Below are positions 1 through 7,430 of a stretch of DNA of 38,976 bases, in pieces. The notes beneath the pieces were generated by a model. The model searched no databases. It was not told where the DNA came from and saw only the letters and a list, made by a program, of their open reading frames with translations. This stretch comes from Ruminiclostridium sp. Lineage in GTDB: Bacteria; Bacillota; Clostridia; Oscillospirales; Ruminococcaceae. Location of the stretch: positions 1 through 38,976 of the forward strand of contig JAFPUE010000127.1 in assembly GCA_017395555.1 (NCBI GenBank), given 5' to 3'. The first letter of the stretch is position 1. Every line of letters starts with the position of its first letter. The translations under genes and the position numbers were made by a program.

Positions 1-92
1 CGTATTATCGGTCATCAAAAATTTTTTAGTGTCAACAAATTGTCAACAAATCCCGATTTTGGGACATTTGTGTAGGCAATATAATCAAAGTG
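1..92. other. Left-edge non-coding sequence with a 10-bp direct repeat
   Basis: GTCAACAAAT occurs at 31-40 and again at 42-51, an 11-bp period. On the minus strand these read as two TTGACA-containing blocks. The stretch lies just past the 3' end and terminator of tRNA-Ala. An open frame runs through it and on through the tRNA, but that frame is a translation of the tRNA and is not a gene. The tail of a gene from beyond the edge cannot be excluded. Confidence 0.3.
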
Positions 93-125
93 AAAATCCG
101 CTCAAGCCTTTGCCTGAGCGGATTT
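93..125 (-). terminator. Intrinsic terminator of tRNA-Ala
   Basis: An 11-bp perfect stem pairs 94-104 with 115-125 around a 10-nt loop. It lies directly downstream of the tRNA 3' end on the minus strand. Only about four T residues follow the stem, so termination is plausible but the signal is not textbook. Confidence 0.6.
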
Positions 126-129
126 GCTA

Positions 130-205
<76 letters not shown>

Positions 206-285
206 ACATCGTTAAATATTATATCACAACCGCGCTGAAAAATCAAGAGTCAAAAACATATTTTTTAAAAAATTTCAAAAAAGTA

Positions 286-315
286 TTGTAATCGGTCTAT
301 GTTATATGATATAAT
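286..315 (+). promoter_or_regulatory. Probable sigma-A promoter of rlmB
   Basis: TTGTAA (286-291) and TATAAT (310-315) are separated by 18 bp in an AT-rich stretch. They lie about 60 bp before the rlmB start, on the strand of rlmB and the following gene. Confidence 0.7.
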
Positions 316-373
316 AAACAATGAATAACTGTCTGCCAAGTCAGACTCGAACAGTCCGGAGAAAAATACACTT

Positions 374-1099
374 ATGGAAGAACAGATAATCTACGGCAGA
401 AACGCTGTTATGGAGGCACTGCGCTCCGACAGCGGGATAGATACCGTATACATACAGAAGGGCGCAGGCGGTCTCGGGAAGCTGATCGCGCTCGCTAAAG
501 AGAACGGCGCTGTGGTGAAGGACGTATCGCCGGAGAAGCTGAACGAGCTGTCGGCGGGCGGAAAGCACGGCGGAGTTGCGGCGATAGTTGCGGCTGCGGA
601 ATACGCTGACGTGGATGATATCCTCGCCGTATCGGCGGAAAAGGGCACTCCCCCGTTTATAATCATAGCCGACGAGATACAGGATCCTCACAACCTCGGT
701 GCGATAATCAGGACAGCCGAAGCTGCCGGAGCCGACGGGGTGATAATCCCAAAGCGCCGAAGCGCGGGACTTACCGCCGCGGTATTCAAGACCTCTGCCG
801 GAGCCGCAAGCTGGGTAAAGGTAGCGAGAGTTTCCAATCTCGTTGAAACGATAAAATTGCTCAAGTCGAAGGGAATCTGGGTATATGGAGCCGAAGCGGA
901 CGGCGAGCCGTACCGCAAAGCCGATCTCAGCGGACCTGCGGCGCTTGTTATAGGCTCCGAGGGCAACGGTCTCGGAAGACTTGTGCGCGAAAACTGTGAT
1001 ATGATACTATCAATTGATATGTACGGAAAGATAAATTCACTGAATGCCTCGGTGAGCGCGGGAATACTGATGTACGAATTCGTGCGGAGCAGGCATTAA
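374..1099 (+). CDS. rlmB: 23S rRNA (guanosine-2'-O-)-methyltransferase, RlmB/TrmH family
   Basis: This is a SPOUT-class methyltransferase that uses S-adenosylmethionine to methylate ribose 2'-OH groups in RNA; RlmB acts on G2251 of 23S rRNA. The N-terminal ~75 residues form the RNA-binding substrate domain (YGRNAVMEAL start). The catalytic domain follows, with motif 1 NLGAIIRTAEAAG near residue 107, motif 2 LVIGSEGNGLG near 193, and the C-terminal knot motif with SLNASVSAGILMYE. The length (about 240 aa) is typical. The ATG follows a GGAG box at about 357. The next gene starts 39 bp after the stop on the same strand, so the two are likely co-transcribed. The exact nucleotide target is inferred from family; a related TrmH-group enzyme is the alternative. 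Confidence 0.9.
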   Translation: MEEQIIYGRNAVMEALRSDSGIDTVYIQKGAGGLGKLIALAKENGAVVKDVSPEKLNELSAGGKHGGVAAIVAAAEYADVDDILAVSAEKGTPPFIIIADEIQDPHNLGAIIRTAEAAGADGVIIPKRRSAGLTAAVFKTSAGAASWVKVARVSNLVETIKLLKSKGIWVYGAEADGEPYRKADLSGPAALVIGSEGNGLGRLVRENCDMILSIDMYGKINSLNASVSAGILMYEFVRSRH

Positions 1100-1138
1100 A
1101 GATCAACTGCGGAATGCAGGAAAGGAGAGACAGCTCAG

Positions 1139-4100
1139 ATGTCGGATTTTTCACTTGACGACATTCTCGACAAGTATGGTCATAAGGACAGCGTAACAGG
1201 CTCGTCGGATGACGTTGATGACATATTGAACGATATACTCGGTGAGCCGCGGAAGAGCAAGGGAAGAGGGCAGTCCGAGGATCCCTACATAGATGTGTTC
1301 GGAGAGCGCGGGCAGAGAAAGACAAAGCCCGAGGATTCGCTTGTATTCGCCGATCTTGAGGAAAAGAAGCGCAAAACTGAGCAGCGCCGTGCCGAATTTG
1401 AGGAAAAGCAGCAGCTTGCCGAAGAAAAGAAGCGCGAGGAGCTTGCAAAGAAGCAGCGCGTAGCCGAAGAACGCCAGCGTGCCGAAAAAGAAAGAAAACA
1501 GCAGGAAGAAGAAGCGCAGCGGCTTGCCGAGGAAGAAAAGGCACGGCAGGAAGAAGAAGCCCGCCGCATTGCCGAGGAAGAAAAGGCACGGCAGGAAGAA
1601 GAAGCCCGCCGTATTGCCGAGGAAGAAAGGGCGCGGCAGGAAGAAGAAGCCCGCCGTATTGCCGAGGAAGAAAGGGCGCGGCAGGAAGAAGAAGCCCGCC
1701 GGATCGCCGAGGAAGAACGGCAGCGGAAGGCGGAAGAGGCTCTGCGGCTTGCCGAGGAAGAAAGACTGCGGCAGGAAGAAGAAGCCCGGAGACTTGCCGA
1801 GGCGCAGGCAGCTGCGATAGAGCCGTTCACTCCCGATATAGAGCCGGATATCGACGATACGGAACCGGACGAGACGGATAAGGCAGTTCTCACCGAGGAG
1901 GAACGGCTGCGGCAGGCAGAGGAAGATCTGAAGCGCCGCAAATTCGAGGAAGAGGAACGGCGGTTCGCCACAAAGAGCGTGATCGTGCAGGATGTTCCGA
2001 TCGAGCTGCCGAATGCCTCGGAACAGTCGGAGCAAGCCTCGGGCGAACCCACCACGGAAGAAATACAGCTCGAAAAGGTGCTTCGTCAGCAGAAGATCGA
2101 GATAGACTCGCAGAAGCTGCTGATAAAGGAGACGGAGCTTGAAGACCCGGACGATTTCCTGAAAGCGATCAATCCATACGATCTCTCAAAGAAGTCGGAA
2201 TACACGCAGCAGATCGAAACGCTTACCGCGTCGGAGCTTTCGGGCGACACCATGGGCGTTGACGCGATACTGCTGAAAGAGCTCGCAAAATCTCACGCCG
2301 CGGAGCCCACTCTGGAGGATACGAGATCAATAGAGCGCATAGTGGGCGGCGCAACGCGCATAATGCCTGATCTGGACAAGCCGCAGAGCACCGGATACGC
2401 AATAAATCTGGATGAGACCTTCGAGCTGAAGGACGATATAAAGGAATTTATCCCGAAAGGCGACACGAAAGAGGTACGCAAGCACTCGGAAGAGGAAGAA
2501 CGCCTGCTGCGCTCGATAAACAGCACGATAGAGCAGAAGCGGCTCGCGGATTTAAAGGACACAAACCCCGCTTCCGCGTATGACACAGGGCCTTTCGACA
2601 AGATAGTCATTCCGACAAATACGTTCAAATATGAAGCCGCGGTCAACAGGTCACTGCAAACCGGTGAGATACCGAAAAATGACCCGGAGATAGCGGAGCA
2701 GAAGCTAAAAGAGCTTGCCACAAAACGCAAGCGCAGACTGTCAAACTTCGTTCTTGAAGACATCTCGGACGACGATCTCGATTATTACGACGATTCTGCC
2801 GAGGAGCCGGCTCCCGATGACGAAGTGGGCATCTGGACAGACCTTGTTGAAACACAGAAAAGCCTGCGGCTGAGATTTATTCTCCTGTTTATCGTGACCG
2901 CCGCGGTATTTGCGGTCAATATCATACAAAAGGTATTCATAAACCAGAAGATCGGTATGTTCGGCAACGAGCTCGGCATACTGAGCAACGACGGAATAGT
3001 TTTCGCGAACCTTATCGGCGGAGTGCTCGGAATGATACTCTGTTCCTCCGTTATGATAAGCGGCCTCGGAAAGATATTCAAGGGCAAGGCGGACTGTGAC
3101 AGCGTATGCGCGGTTAGCTGCACACTCTCGCTGCTCGCTTCCGTAGTTCATCTGATGGACACAAACGATCTCCAGCAGGGACGCGCATTCATCTATATAC
3201 CCGCTGCGCTGCTCGGACTGCTGCTGAACTCGGTAGGAAAGCTGAGTATGATAAAGCGGGCGAAGAAGAACTACCACTTTATCATGTCGGACGCGTGCAG
3301 ATATTACGCGGAGATCATTGACGGACAGAGCGAAGCCTCGGCTTTCACAAAGGGCGTCGTTTCGGAGCTCCCGTATCTCGTGACGATGCGCAAGACCGAG
3401 CTGTTCACAGACTTCCTCAAAAAGAGCTATTGCGAGGATATGGCGGACAGAGTTGCAAAGAAGCTCGTCCCGATCTCGCTGGCCATTGGCGTTATAATGG
3501 GACTGCTCGTTTACTTCATACCGAACGGAACGGAAGTGAACGGCGTGCAGGTCTTCAACAACAACATCTATTGGGCAACCTCGGTATTCGTCGCTTTTGT
3601 GTGCGTATTGTCGCCGTTCTCGATGATGTTTATGGTAAACAACCCGTTCAGACGCGCGTCGAGAGCCCTGCTCAAACACGGAAGCGCACTGCTCGGATAT
3701 ACCTCCGCCGAGGAATTCGGCGAAACAAACTCGGTGCTTGTTGACGCGGCAACGCTTTTCCCGAAATCGGCGATAGAGTGTACAAACATTAAGCCGTGCA
3801 AGCTCCAGAACTCGATCAACAACATATCCCTCGATATGGCGATAATACTTGCGGCAAGCCTCGCTGTGAACTGCGATTCCGTGCTTTCGGGACTGTTCTT
3901 CGATATGATAGGCGCAAACCGCGATATGCTGCTTAAGATCGACGGCTGTGTTTACGAGGACAATATGGGCGTTATGGGCTGGTACGAGAACAAGCGCATC
4001 ATAATGGGCAGCCGTGAGCACATGAAGCATCACAGCATAAAGGTGCCGGAGATGAGCGCGATAGCAAAGTTCTCCCGCAACGGCTCCGACAGCGTTTACC

Positions 4101-4591
4101 TCGCGGTAGGCGGTGAGCTCGCGGTGATATTCTTCATAAGGCTTACAGCCAATCCGTCCGTCCGCTCCGAGATAAAGGAGCTCACAAGCCGCGGAGCATC
4201 GGTAGTTATCAAGACCACCGATTCGCTGATAACGATAGGAAGAATAACCGATCTGTTCGATCTCGATCCGGAGCGCGTAAGGATAATCGGTTCGAGCCTG
4301 CACGGGCTTTACAGTGAGTGTACATCGTACACGGCCAACGGCTGCGGAGCTCTTGCCGGAACAGGCAGCTTCGTATCTCTCGCAAAGGGCATAAATGCGT
4401 CGAAGAAGCTGCTCAAAGATGTGAGCATTTCCCGCGTATCGCTGATATTAAGCCTGATTGTCGGCACACTGTTTATGATATTCCTCGCGTTCTCGCCGAT
4501 AACGCTTGTCTTTACTCCCGAGATCATCATAGGCTGGAATGTCCTGTGGCTGCTGATAATGCTCCTGCTGCAGAGCTTCCGGAAGTACTGA
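1139..4591 (+). CDS. Large membrane protein: coiled coil plus catalytically dead P-type-ATPase-like core
   Basis: This 1150-residue protein is not a known named family to me. Residues ~60-270 are a Glu/Lys/Arg/Ala-rich predicted coiled coil built on near-identical 15-residue repeats (RQEEEARRIAEEE type). Residues ~270-570 are acidic and probably disordered. From ~575 there are several membrane segments, then an arrangement matching P1B-type ATPases: an LSPF membrane motif where CPC normally lies, D869-A-A-T-L-F-P where DKTGT belongs, an N-domain-like block (GVMGWYENKRIIMGSREHM), and a P-domain-like VVIKTTD in place of MLTGD. The GDGxND hinge is replaced by GALAGTG, and two final membrane helices follow. 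The fold appears kept while the phosphorylation, TGES and hinge motifs are lost, so I infer a non-transporting pseudoenzyme. An AAAGGAG box precedes the ATG. The role is unknown; a membrane scaffold or sensor is possible. Confidence 0.8.
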   Translation: MSDFSLDDILDKYGHKDSVTGSSDDVDDILNDILGEPRKSKGRGQSEDPYIDVFGERGQRKTKPEDSLVFADLEEKKRKTEQRRAEFEEKQQLAEEKKREELAKKQRVAEERQRAEKERKQQEEEAQRLAEEEKARQEEEARRIAEEEKARQEEEARRIAEEERARQEEEARRIAEEERARQEEEARRIAEEERQRKAEEALRLAEEERLRQEEEARRLAEAQAAAIEPFTPDIEPDIDDTEPDETDKAVLTEEERLRQAEEDLKRRKFEEEERRFATKSVIVQDVPIELPNASEQSEQASGEPTTEEIQLEKVLRQQKIEIDSQKLLIKETELEDPDDFLKAINPYDLSKKSEYTQQIETLTASELSGDTMGVDAILLKELAKSHAAEPTLEDTRSIERIVGGATRIMPDLDKPQSTGYAINLDETFELKDDIKEFIPKGDTKEVRKHSEEEERLLRSINSTIEQKRLADLKDTNPASAYDTGPFDKIVIPTNTFKYEAAVNRSLQTGEIPKNDPEIAEQKLKELATKRKRRLSNFVLEDISDDDLDYYDDSAEEPAPDDEVGIWTDLVETQKSLRLRFILLFIVTAAVFAVNIIQKVFINQKIGMFGNELGILSNDGIVFANLIGGVLGMILCSSVMISGLGKIFKGKADCDSVCAVSCTLSLLASVVHLMDTNDLQQGRAFIYIPAALLGLLLNSVGKLSMIKRAKKNYHFIMSDACRYYAEIIDGQSEASAFTKGVVSELPYLVTMRKTELFTDFLKKSYCEDMADRVAKKLVPISLAIGVIMGLLVYFIPNGTEVNGVQVFNNNIYWATSVFVAFVCVLSPFSMMFMVNNPFRRASRALLKHGSALLGYTSAEEFGETNSVLVDAATLFPKSAIECTNIKPCKLQNSINNISLDMAIILAASLAVNCDSVLSGLFFDMIGANRDMLLKIDGCVYEDNMGVMGWYENKRIIMGSREHMKHHSIKVPEMSAIAKFSRNGSDSVYLAVGGELAVIFFIRLTANPSVRSEIKELTSRGASVVIKTTDSLITIGRITDLFDLDPERVRIIGSSLHGLYSECTSYTANGCGALAGTGSFVSLAKGINASKKLLKDVSISRVSLILSLIVGTLFMIFLAFSPITLVFTPEIIIGWNVLWLLIMLLLQSFRKY
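1544..1723 (+). repeat. 45-bp in-frame tandem repeat, four copies
   Basis: Copies begin at 1544, 1589, 1634 and 1679 with a strict 45-bp period. Each encodes 15 residues starting RQEEEARRIAEEE. Degenerate related units flank the block at about 1499-1543 and 1724-1800. The period is in frame, so copy-number change alters coiled-coil length without a frameshift. Confidence 0.9.
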
Positions 4592-4602
4592 CGCCGAAGC
4601 CG

Positions 4603-4625
4603 GCGGCGGGGAACGCCCCGCGGCG
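4603..4625. repeat. 23-bp GC-rich palindromic element, copy 1
   Basis: A GCGGGG-AACG-CCCCGC hairpin core lies 12 bp past the stop of the preceding gene. The same 23 bases recur exactly at 12515-12537, also just past a stop codon. It is a small dispersed repeat or a 3'-UTR stabilising or terminator stem. Confidence 0.65.
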
Positions 4626-4678
4626 TTTTGCGTAGCGACACTCTTCTATGGGCGGGTGCATTGCACGAGGCGATGGCA

Positions 4679-4723
4679 GTTGCCGTCAAGAGCGCGCACG
4701 ATGCGCGCATATAAAACGGCAAC
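4679..4723 (+). other. Nested hairpin in the 3' UTR
   Basis: The outer arms GTTGCCGT (4679-4686) and ACGGCAAC (4716-4723) enclose a 7-bp inner stem GCGCGCA/TGCGCGC (4692-4698 with 4702-4708, loop CGA). It lies between the large membrane-protein gene and its terminator. No coding potential was seen. It is probably an RNA structure of unknown role. Confidence 0.4.
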
Positions 4724-4771
4724 GACAGCACACTCGGTTAGTTATTCTCTGCAATTTATGGTAAAAAAAGT

Positions 4772-4812
4772 AACCGCACAGATTGTAAGTCTGTGCGGTT
4801 ATTGTTATTTTT
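4772..4812 (+). terminator. Intrinsic terminator of the rlmB transcription unit
   Basis: An 11-bp perfect stem (4772-4782 with 4790-4800, 7-nt loop) is followed by ATTGTTATTTTT. An A7 run at 4763-4769 precedes the stem, so it could also stop minus-strand transcripts. Confidence 0.85.
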
Positions 4813-4888
4813 GGAAACGGAGTCTTCGCCAACCTCACTGCGTTTCAGTCAAGAGCTGCCCATAGCAGAACGCTCTGAAATACAGCAT

Positions 4889-5016
4889 TTGTTTGGGGTG
4901 TCAAGCCCACTTTTCCAAAGGGGGCTTGCGGGGAGGTGTCACCGTCAGGTGACAGAGTAGCTGACCGACAGACTCAGAGCCCCCGTCTTAAAAGTCTCAA
5001 AATTCTCAAAGCTCTC
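4889..5016 (-). repeat. Dispersed G/C-rich hairpin repeat downstream of typA (copy A)
   Basis: This stretch fills the space immediately past the typA stop. It contains CAAGCCC (4902-4908) pairing with GGGCTTG (4922-4928) through a longer stem, then GCGGGG, then AGAGCCCCCGTCT and a run of TCTCAAA-type words. Nearly the same series of blocks occurs at 24411-24503, again directly past the stop of a minus-strand gene. Copy A differs by an insertion of about 35 bp (around 4937-4973). No open frame explains it. It may act as a 3'-UTR structure. Confidence 0.65.
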
Positions 5017-6846
5017 TTATACGCTCTTTCTTCTCTTGGCTTCGTCTTTGGCGCGGAGCTCGTGATCGAGGATACGCTTGCGGAGACGGATTGATTTCGG
5101 GGTGACCTCGACGAGCTCGTCATCGGAGATGAATTCGAGGCTTTCTTCAAGGCTCATGTGCTTCGGCGGAACGAGGCGGAGCGCTTCGTCGCTGCCGCTT
5201 GCACGGGTGTTTGTGAGGTGCTTCTTCTTGCACACATTCACCGTGATATCGCCGAGCTTGGGCGATACGCCGACGATCATACCCTCGTACACGTCGATAC
5301 CCGGGTCAATGAACATCGCGCCGCGATCCTGTACATTCCATATTCCGTATGCGCTGGCGGGACCGGTCTCAAACGCGACAAGAGAGCCGGTAGTGCGGAC
5401 GGGGATATCTCCCATGAACGGCTCGTAGCCGAGAAACAGTGTGTTCAGCACACCTTCACCCTTTGTGTCCGTGAGAAATTCGCTGCGGTAGCCGAAAAGT
5501 CCGCGGGAGGGTATCTTGAATTCAAGCCTTGTGCGCGAGCCGACGGGGTGCATTTCAAGCAGCTCCGCCTTGCGGACGCCCATTTTCTCCATTACCGCGC
5601 CGACGCTCTCCTCGGGAACATCTATAACGAGCTTTTCCATAGGCTCGCACTTTACGCCGTCTATCTCCTTGAACAGCACACGCGGGGTGCTTACCGAAAG
5701 CTCGTAGCCCTCGCGGCGCATTGTCTCTATCAGTATCGACAGGTGCATTTCGCCTCTGCCGGCAACGTCATACGCGTCGCGCACATCGCTTTCCTTTACG
5801 CGCAGAGATACGTCCTTGAGAAGTTCCCTTTCAAGGCGCTCGCGTATCTGGCGGGAGGTGACGAATTTGCCCTCTTTTCCGGCAAACGGGCTGTCGTTTA
5901 CCGCAAAGGTCATTTCCACAGTCGGTTCGCTTATCTTCACGAACGGAAGCGGCTCTACCGCAGCGGACGAGCATACTGTCTGTCCGATGGTTATTCCCTC
6001 TATGCCCGAGAAGCAGACGATATCGCCTACCGACGCTTCCTGAACGGGAGTTTTTCCGAGTCCGTCAAATTCATACAGGCTCACGATCTTGCCCTTGAAC
6101 GGCTGTGTCGTGCCGTGGTAGTCGCAGACGGTGACTTCCTGGTTCTGTTTTATAACACCGCGCTCTATGCGTCCGATCGCTATTCTGCCGACATACTCGC
6201 TGTAATCGATCGACGACACGAGAAGCTGCAGCTCGCCGTCGGGATCACCCTCGGGAGCCGGGATATGTTCGAGTATCATATCGAAAAGCGGGATAAAGTT
6301 CTCGCCCTGTACCTCGGGGTCAAGCGAAGCCGTGCCGTTTCTGCCGGAGCAGTAGATGACCGGGCTTTCGAGCTGCTCATCGTCCGCGTCAAGGTCAAGC
6401 AGCAGCTCCAGCACCTCATCCACAACCTCTGTGGGTCTCGCGTCGGGACGATCGGTCTTGTTTACGACAACGATGACCTTGTGTCCGAGTTCGAGTGCCT
6501 TCTGGAGCACAAATCTCGTCTGCGGCATAGTTCCCTCGAAGCTGTCAACGAGCAGCAGAACGCCGTTCACCATTTTGAGTATGCGCTCAACCTCGCCGGA
6601 AAAGTCCGCGTGGCCGGGGGTGTCAACAATGTTTATCTTCACGCCGTTGTAGGTAACGGACGTGTTTTTCGCAAGTATTGTAATTCCGCGCTCGCGTTCA
6701 AGGGCGTTGCTGTCCATTACGCGCTCCACGACAGCCTGATTTTCGCGGTAAACGCCGCTCTGTTTGAGCATTTCGTCAACGAGCGTGGTCTTGCCGTGAT
6801 CTACGTGCGCAATAATTGCGATATTTCTCAGATCTTCTCTTTTCAA
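5017..6846 (-). CDS. typA: Ribosome-associated GTPase TypA/BipA
   Basis: TypA/BipA is a translational GTPase of the EF-G-like family that binds the 70S ribosome and aids 50S assembly and stress adaptation. The 609-residue length fits the family. G1 is AHVDHGKTTL (residues 13-22), G3 is DTPGHADF, and G4 is NKTDRPDARP. After the G domain come the beta-barrel domain II, two alpha/beta domains including the RREGYEL region, and the BipA-specific C-terminal domain (GYEPFMGDIP, then LTNTRASGSDEALRL). The ATG follows AAGGAAG. It is monocistronic, with its own consensus promoter upstream and a structured repeat downstream. Confidence 0.97.
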   Translation of the reverse strand: MKREDLRNIAIIAHVDHGKTTLVDEMLKQSGVYRENQAVVERVMDSNALERERGITILAKNTSVTYNGVKINIVDTPGHADFSGEVERILKMVNGVLLLVDSFEGTMPQTRFVLQKALELGHKVIVVVNKTDRPDARPTEVVDEVLELLLDLDADDEQLESPVIYCSGRNGTASLDPEVQGENFIPLFDMILEHIPAPEGDPDGELQLLVSSIDYSEYVGRIAIGRIERGVIKQNQEVTVCDYHGTTQPFKGKIVSLYEFDGLGKTPVQEASVGDIVCFSGIEGITIGQTVCSSAAVEPLPFVKISEPTVEMTFAVNDSPFAGKEGKFVTSRQIRERLERELLKDVSLRVKESDVRDAYDVAGRGEMHLSILIETMRREGYELSVSTPRVLFKEIDGVKCEPMEKLVIDVPEESVGAVMEKMGVRKAELLEMHPVGSRTRLEFKIPSRGLFGYRSEFLTDTKGEGVLNTLFLGYEPFMGDIPVRTTGSLVAFETGPASAYGIWNVQDRGAMFIDPGIDVYEGMIVGVSPKLGDITVNVCKKKHLTNTRASGSDEALRLVPPKHMSLEESLEFISDDELVEVTPKSIRLRKRILDHELRAKDEAKRRKSV

Positions 6847-6895
6847 TTCTTATCTTCCTTTTTATATATAGTATTCCTGTTTCTGTGACCGATAA

Positions 6896-6924
6896 ATTAT
6901 ATCACTTTTACTTTTATTTGTCAA
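6896..6924 (-). promoter_or_regulatory. Consensus sigma-A promoter of typA
   Basis: On the minus strand, TTGACA (6919-6924) and TATAAT (6896-6901) are spaced exactly 17 bp apart, about 50 bp before the typA start. Confidence 0.9.
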
Positions 6925-7275
6925 TACAGAATTTGATATATGTACAGCAAAAGCATTTAGGCTATACCGCACAAAGATTGTGCTTGTATTGTGCAGTCGA
7001 ATTTTTCGTCAGATTAGCTAAAAGACACGCAGGCAGAAAATGTCAAAAGGAAAACAAGACTATCCGCGGGCGAAATGAAACAAAAGCTTTTGCCTTGTGA
7101 TATATGAAATCCTCAATTTCTTGGTTTATATGCTGTATCTGTCCGCATCGGCACACTCCCGGCGCGTGAAGGCTCATGCAGCCGGTAACACCCCGGTTAC
7201 ACCGGCTGCAAAAAGAGACCGCCGTATGTCATAATGCTGTAAACGTAAACACAAATAAGCGCGTGTTATGAACAG
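6925..7275. other. Intergenic stretch between divergent typA and the helicase-like gene
   Basis: No credible gene was found on either strand; the short frames here lack ribosome binding sites. It holds one clear hairpin (7178-7209) and a small GCACAA/TTGTGC-type stem near 6970. I could not match it to a known RNA class. Confidence 0.4.
7178..7209. other. Hairpin, 9-bp arms
   Basis: GCAGCCGGT (7178-7186) pairs with ACCGGCTGC (7201-7209). The loop itself contains GTAAC and GTTAC and could extend the stem with a bulge. An A-run follows on the plus strand, so on the minus strand a T-run precedes the stem; it is not a terminator in either direction. Confidence 0.45.
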
Positions 7276-7307
7276 TTGAACAAAAAAATGATGTTAAATT
7301 TGTTCAA
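7276..7307. promoter_or_regulatory. Perfect 9-bp inverted repeat upstream of the helicase-like operon
   Basis: TTGAACAAA (7276-7284) and TTTGTTCAA (7299-7307) form a perfect inverted repeat with a 14-bp AT-rich spacer. It ends about 35 bp before the -35 box. A regulator binding site is the simplest reading. Confidence 0.45.
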
Positions 7308-7341
7308 AACGTGGTATTTGACTTTACCGGCTAAAAAAATG

Positions 7342-7370
7342 TTGCAATAAGCCGCGAAAAGAGTTATAAT
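7342..7370 (+). promoter_or_regulatory. Sigma-A promoter of the helicase/GHKL operon
   Basis: TTGCAA (7342-7347) and TATAAT (7365-7370) are spaced 17 bp apart. Transcription would start near 7377, giving a leader of about 55 nt. Confidence 0.85.
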
Positions 7371-7390
7371 GTATTTTGAGACATTATAAC
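7363..7390. promoter_or_regulatory. Palindromic operator-like site over the -10 box
   Basis: GTTATAATGT (7363-7372) and ACATTATAAC (7381-7390) form a perfect 10-bp inverted repeat with an 8-bp spacer. The left arm contains the -10 box and the centre falls on the predicted start site. This is the usual place for a repressor operator. A hairpin at the extreme 5' end of the mRNA is the alternative. Confidence 0.6.
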
Positions 7391-7430
7391 TGACACTGCG
7401 CCCGGACATGGGCGGCGAAAGGGTGGTTGC

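Noticed and set aside
1499..1800. Possible CRISPR array
   Set aside because: The repeats are contiguous, in frame and lack unique spacers; they encode a coiled coil.
2741..4303. 520-residue minus-strand open frame
   Set aside because: It lies wholly opposite the conserved core of the pseudo-P-type ATPase gene, has no ribosome site and has His/Arg/Tyr-rich composition typical of an antisense frame.
5158..6888. 576-residue plus-strand open frame
   Set aside because: It is antisense to typA; no family resemblance and no ribosome binding site.
7365..7390. Divergent minus-strand promoter formed by the palindrome
   Set aside because: The right arm contains a minus-strand TATAAT, but no -35-like hexamer lies 16-18 bp from it and no minus-strand gene follows before typA.
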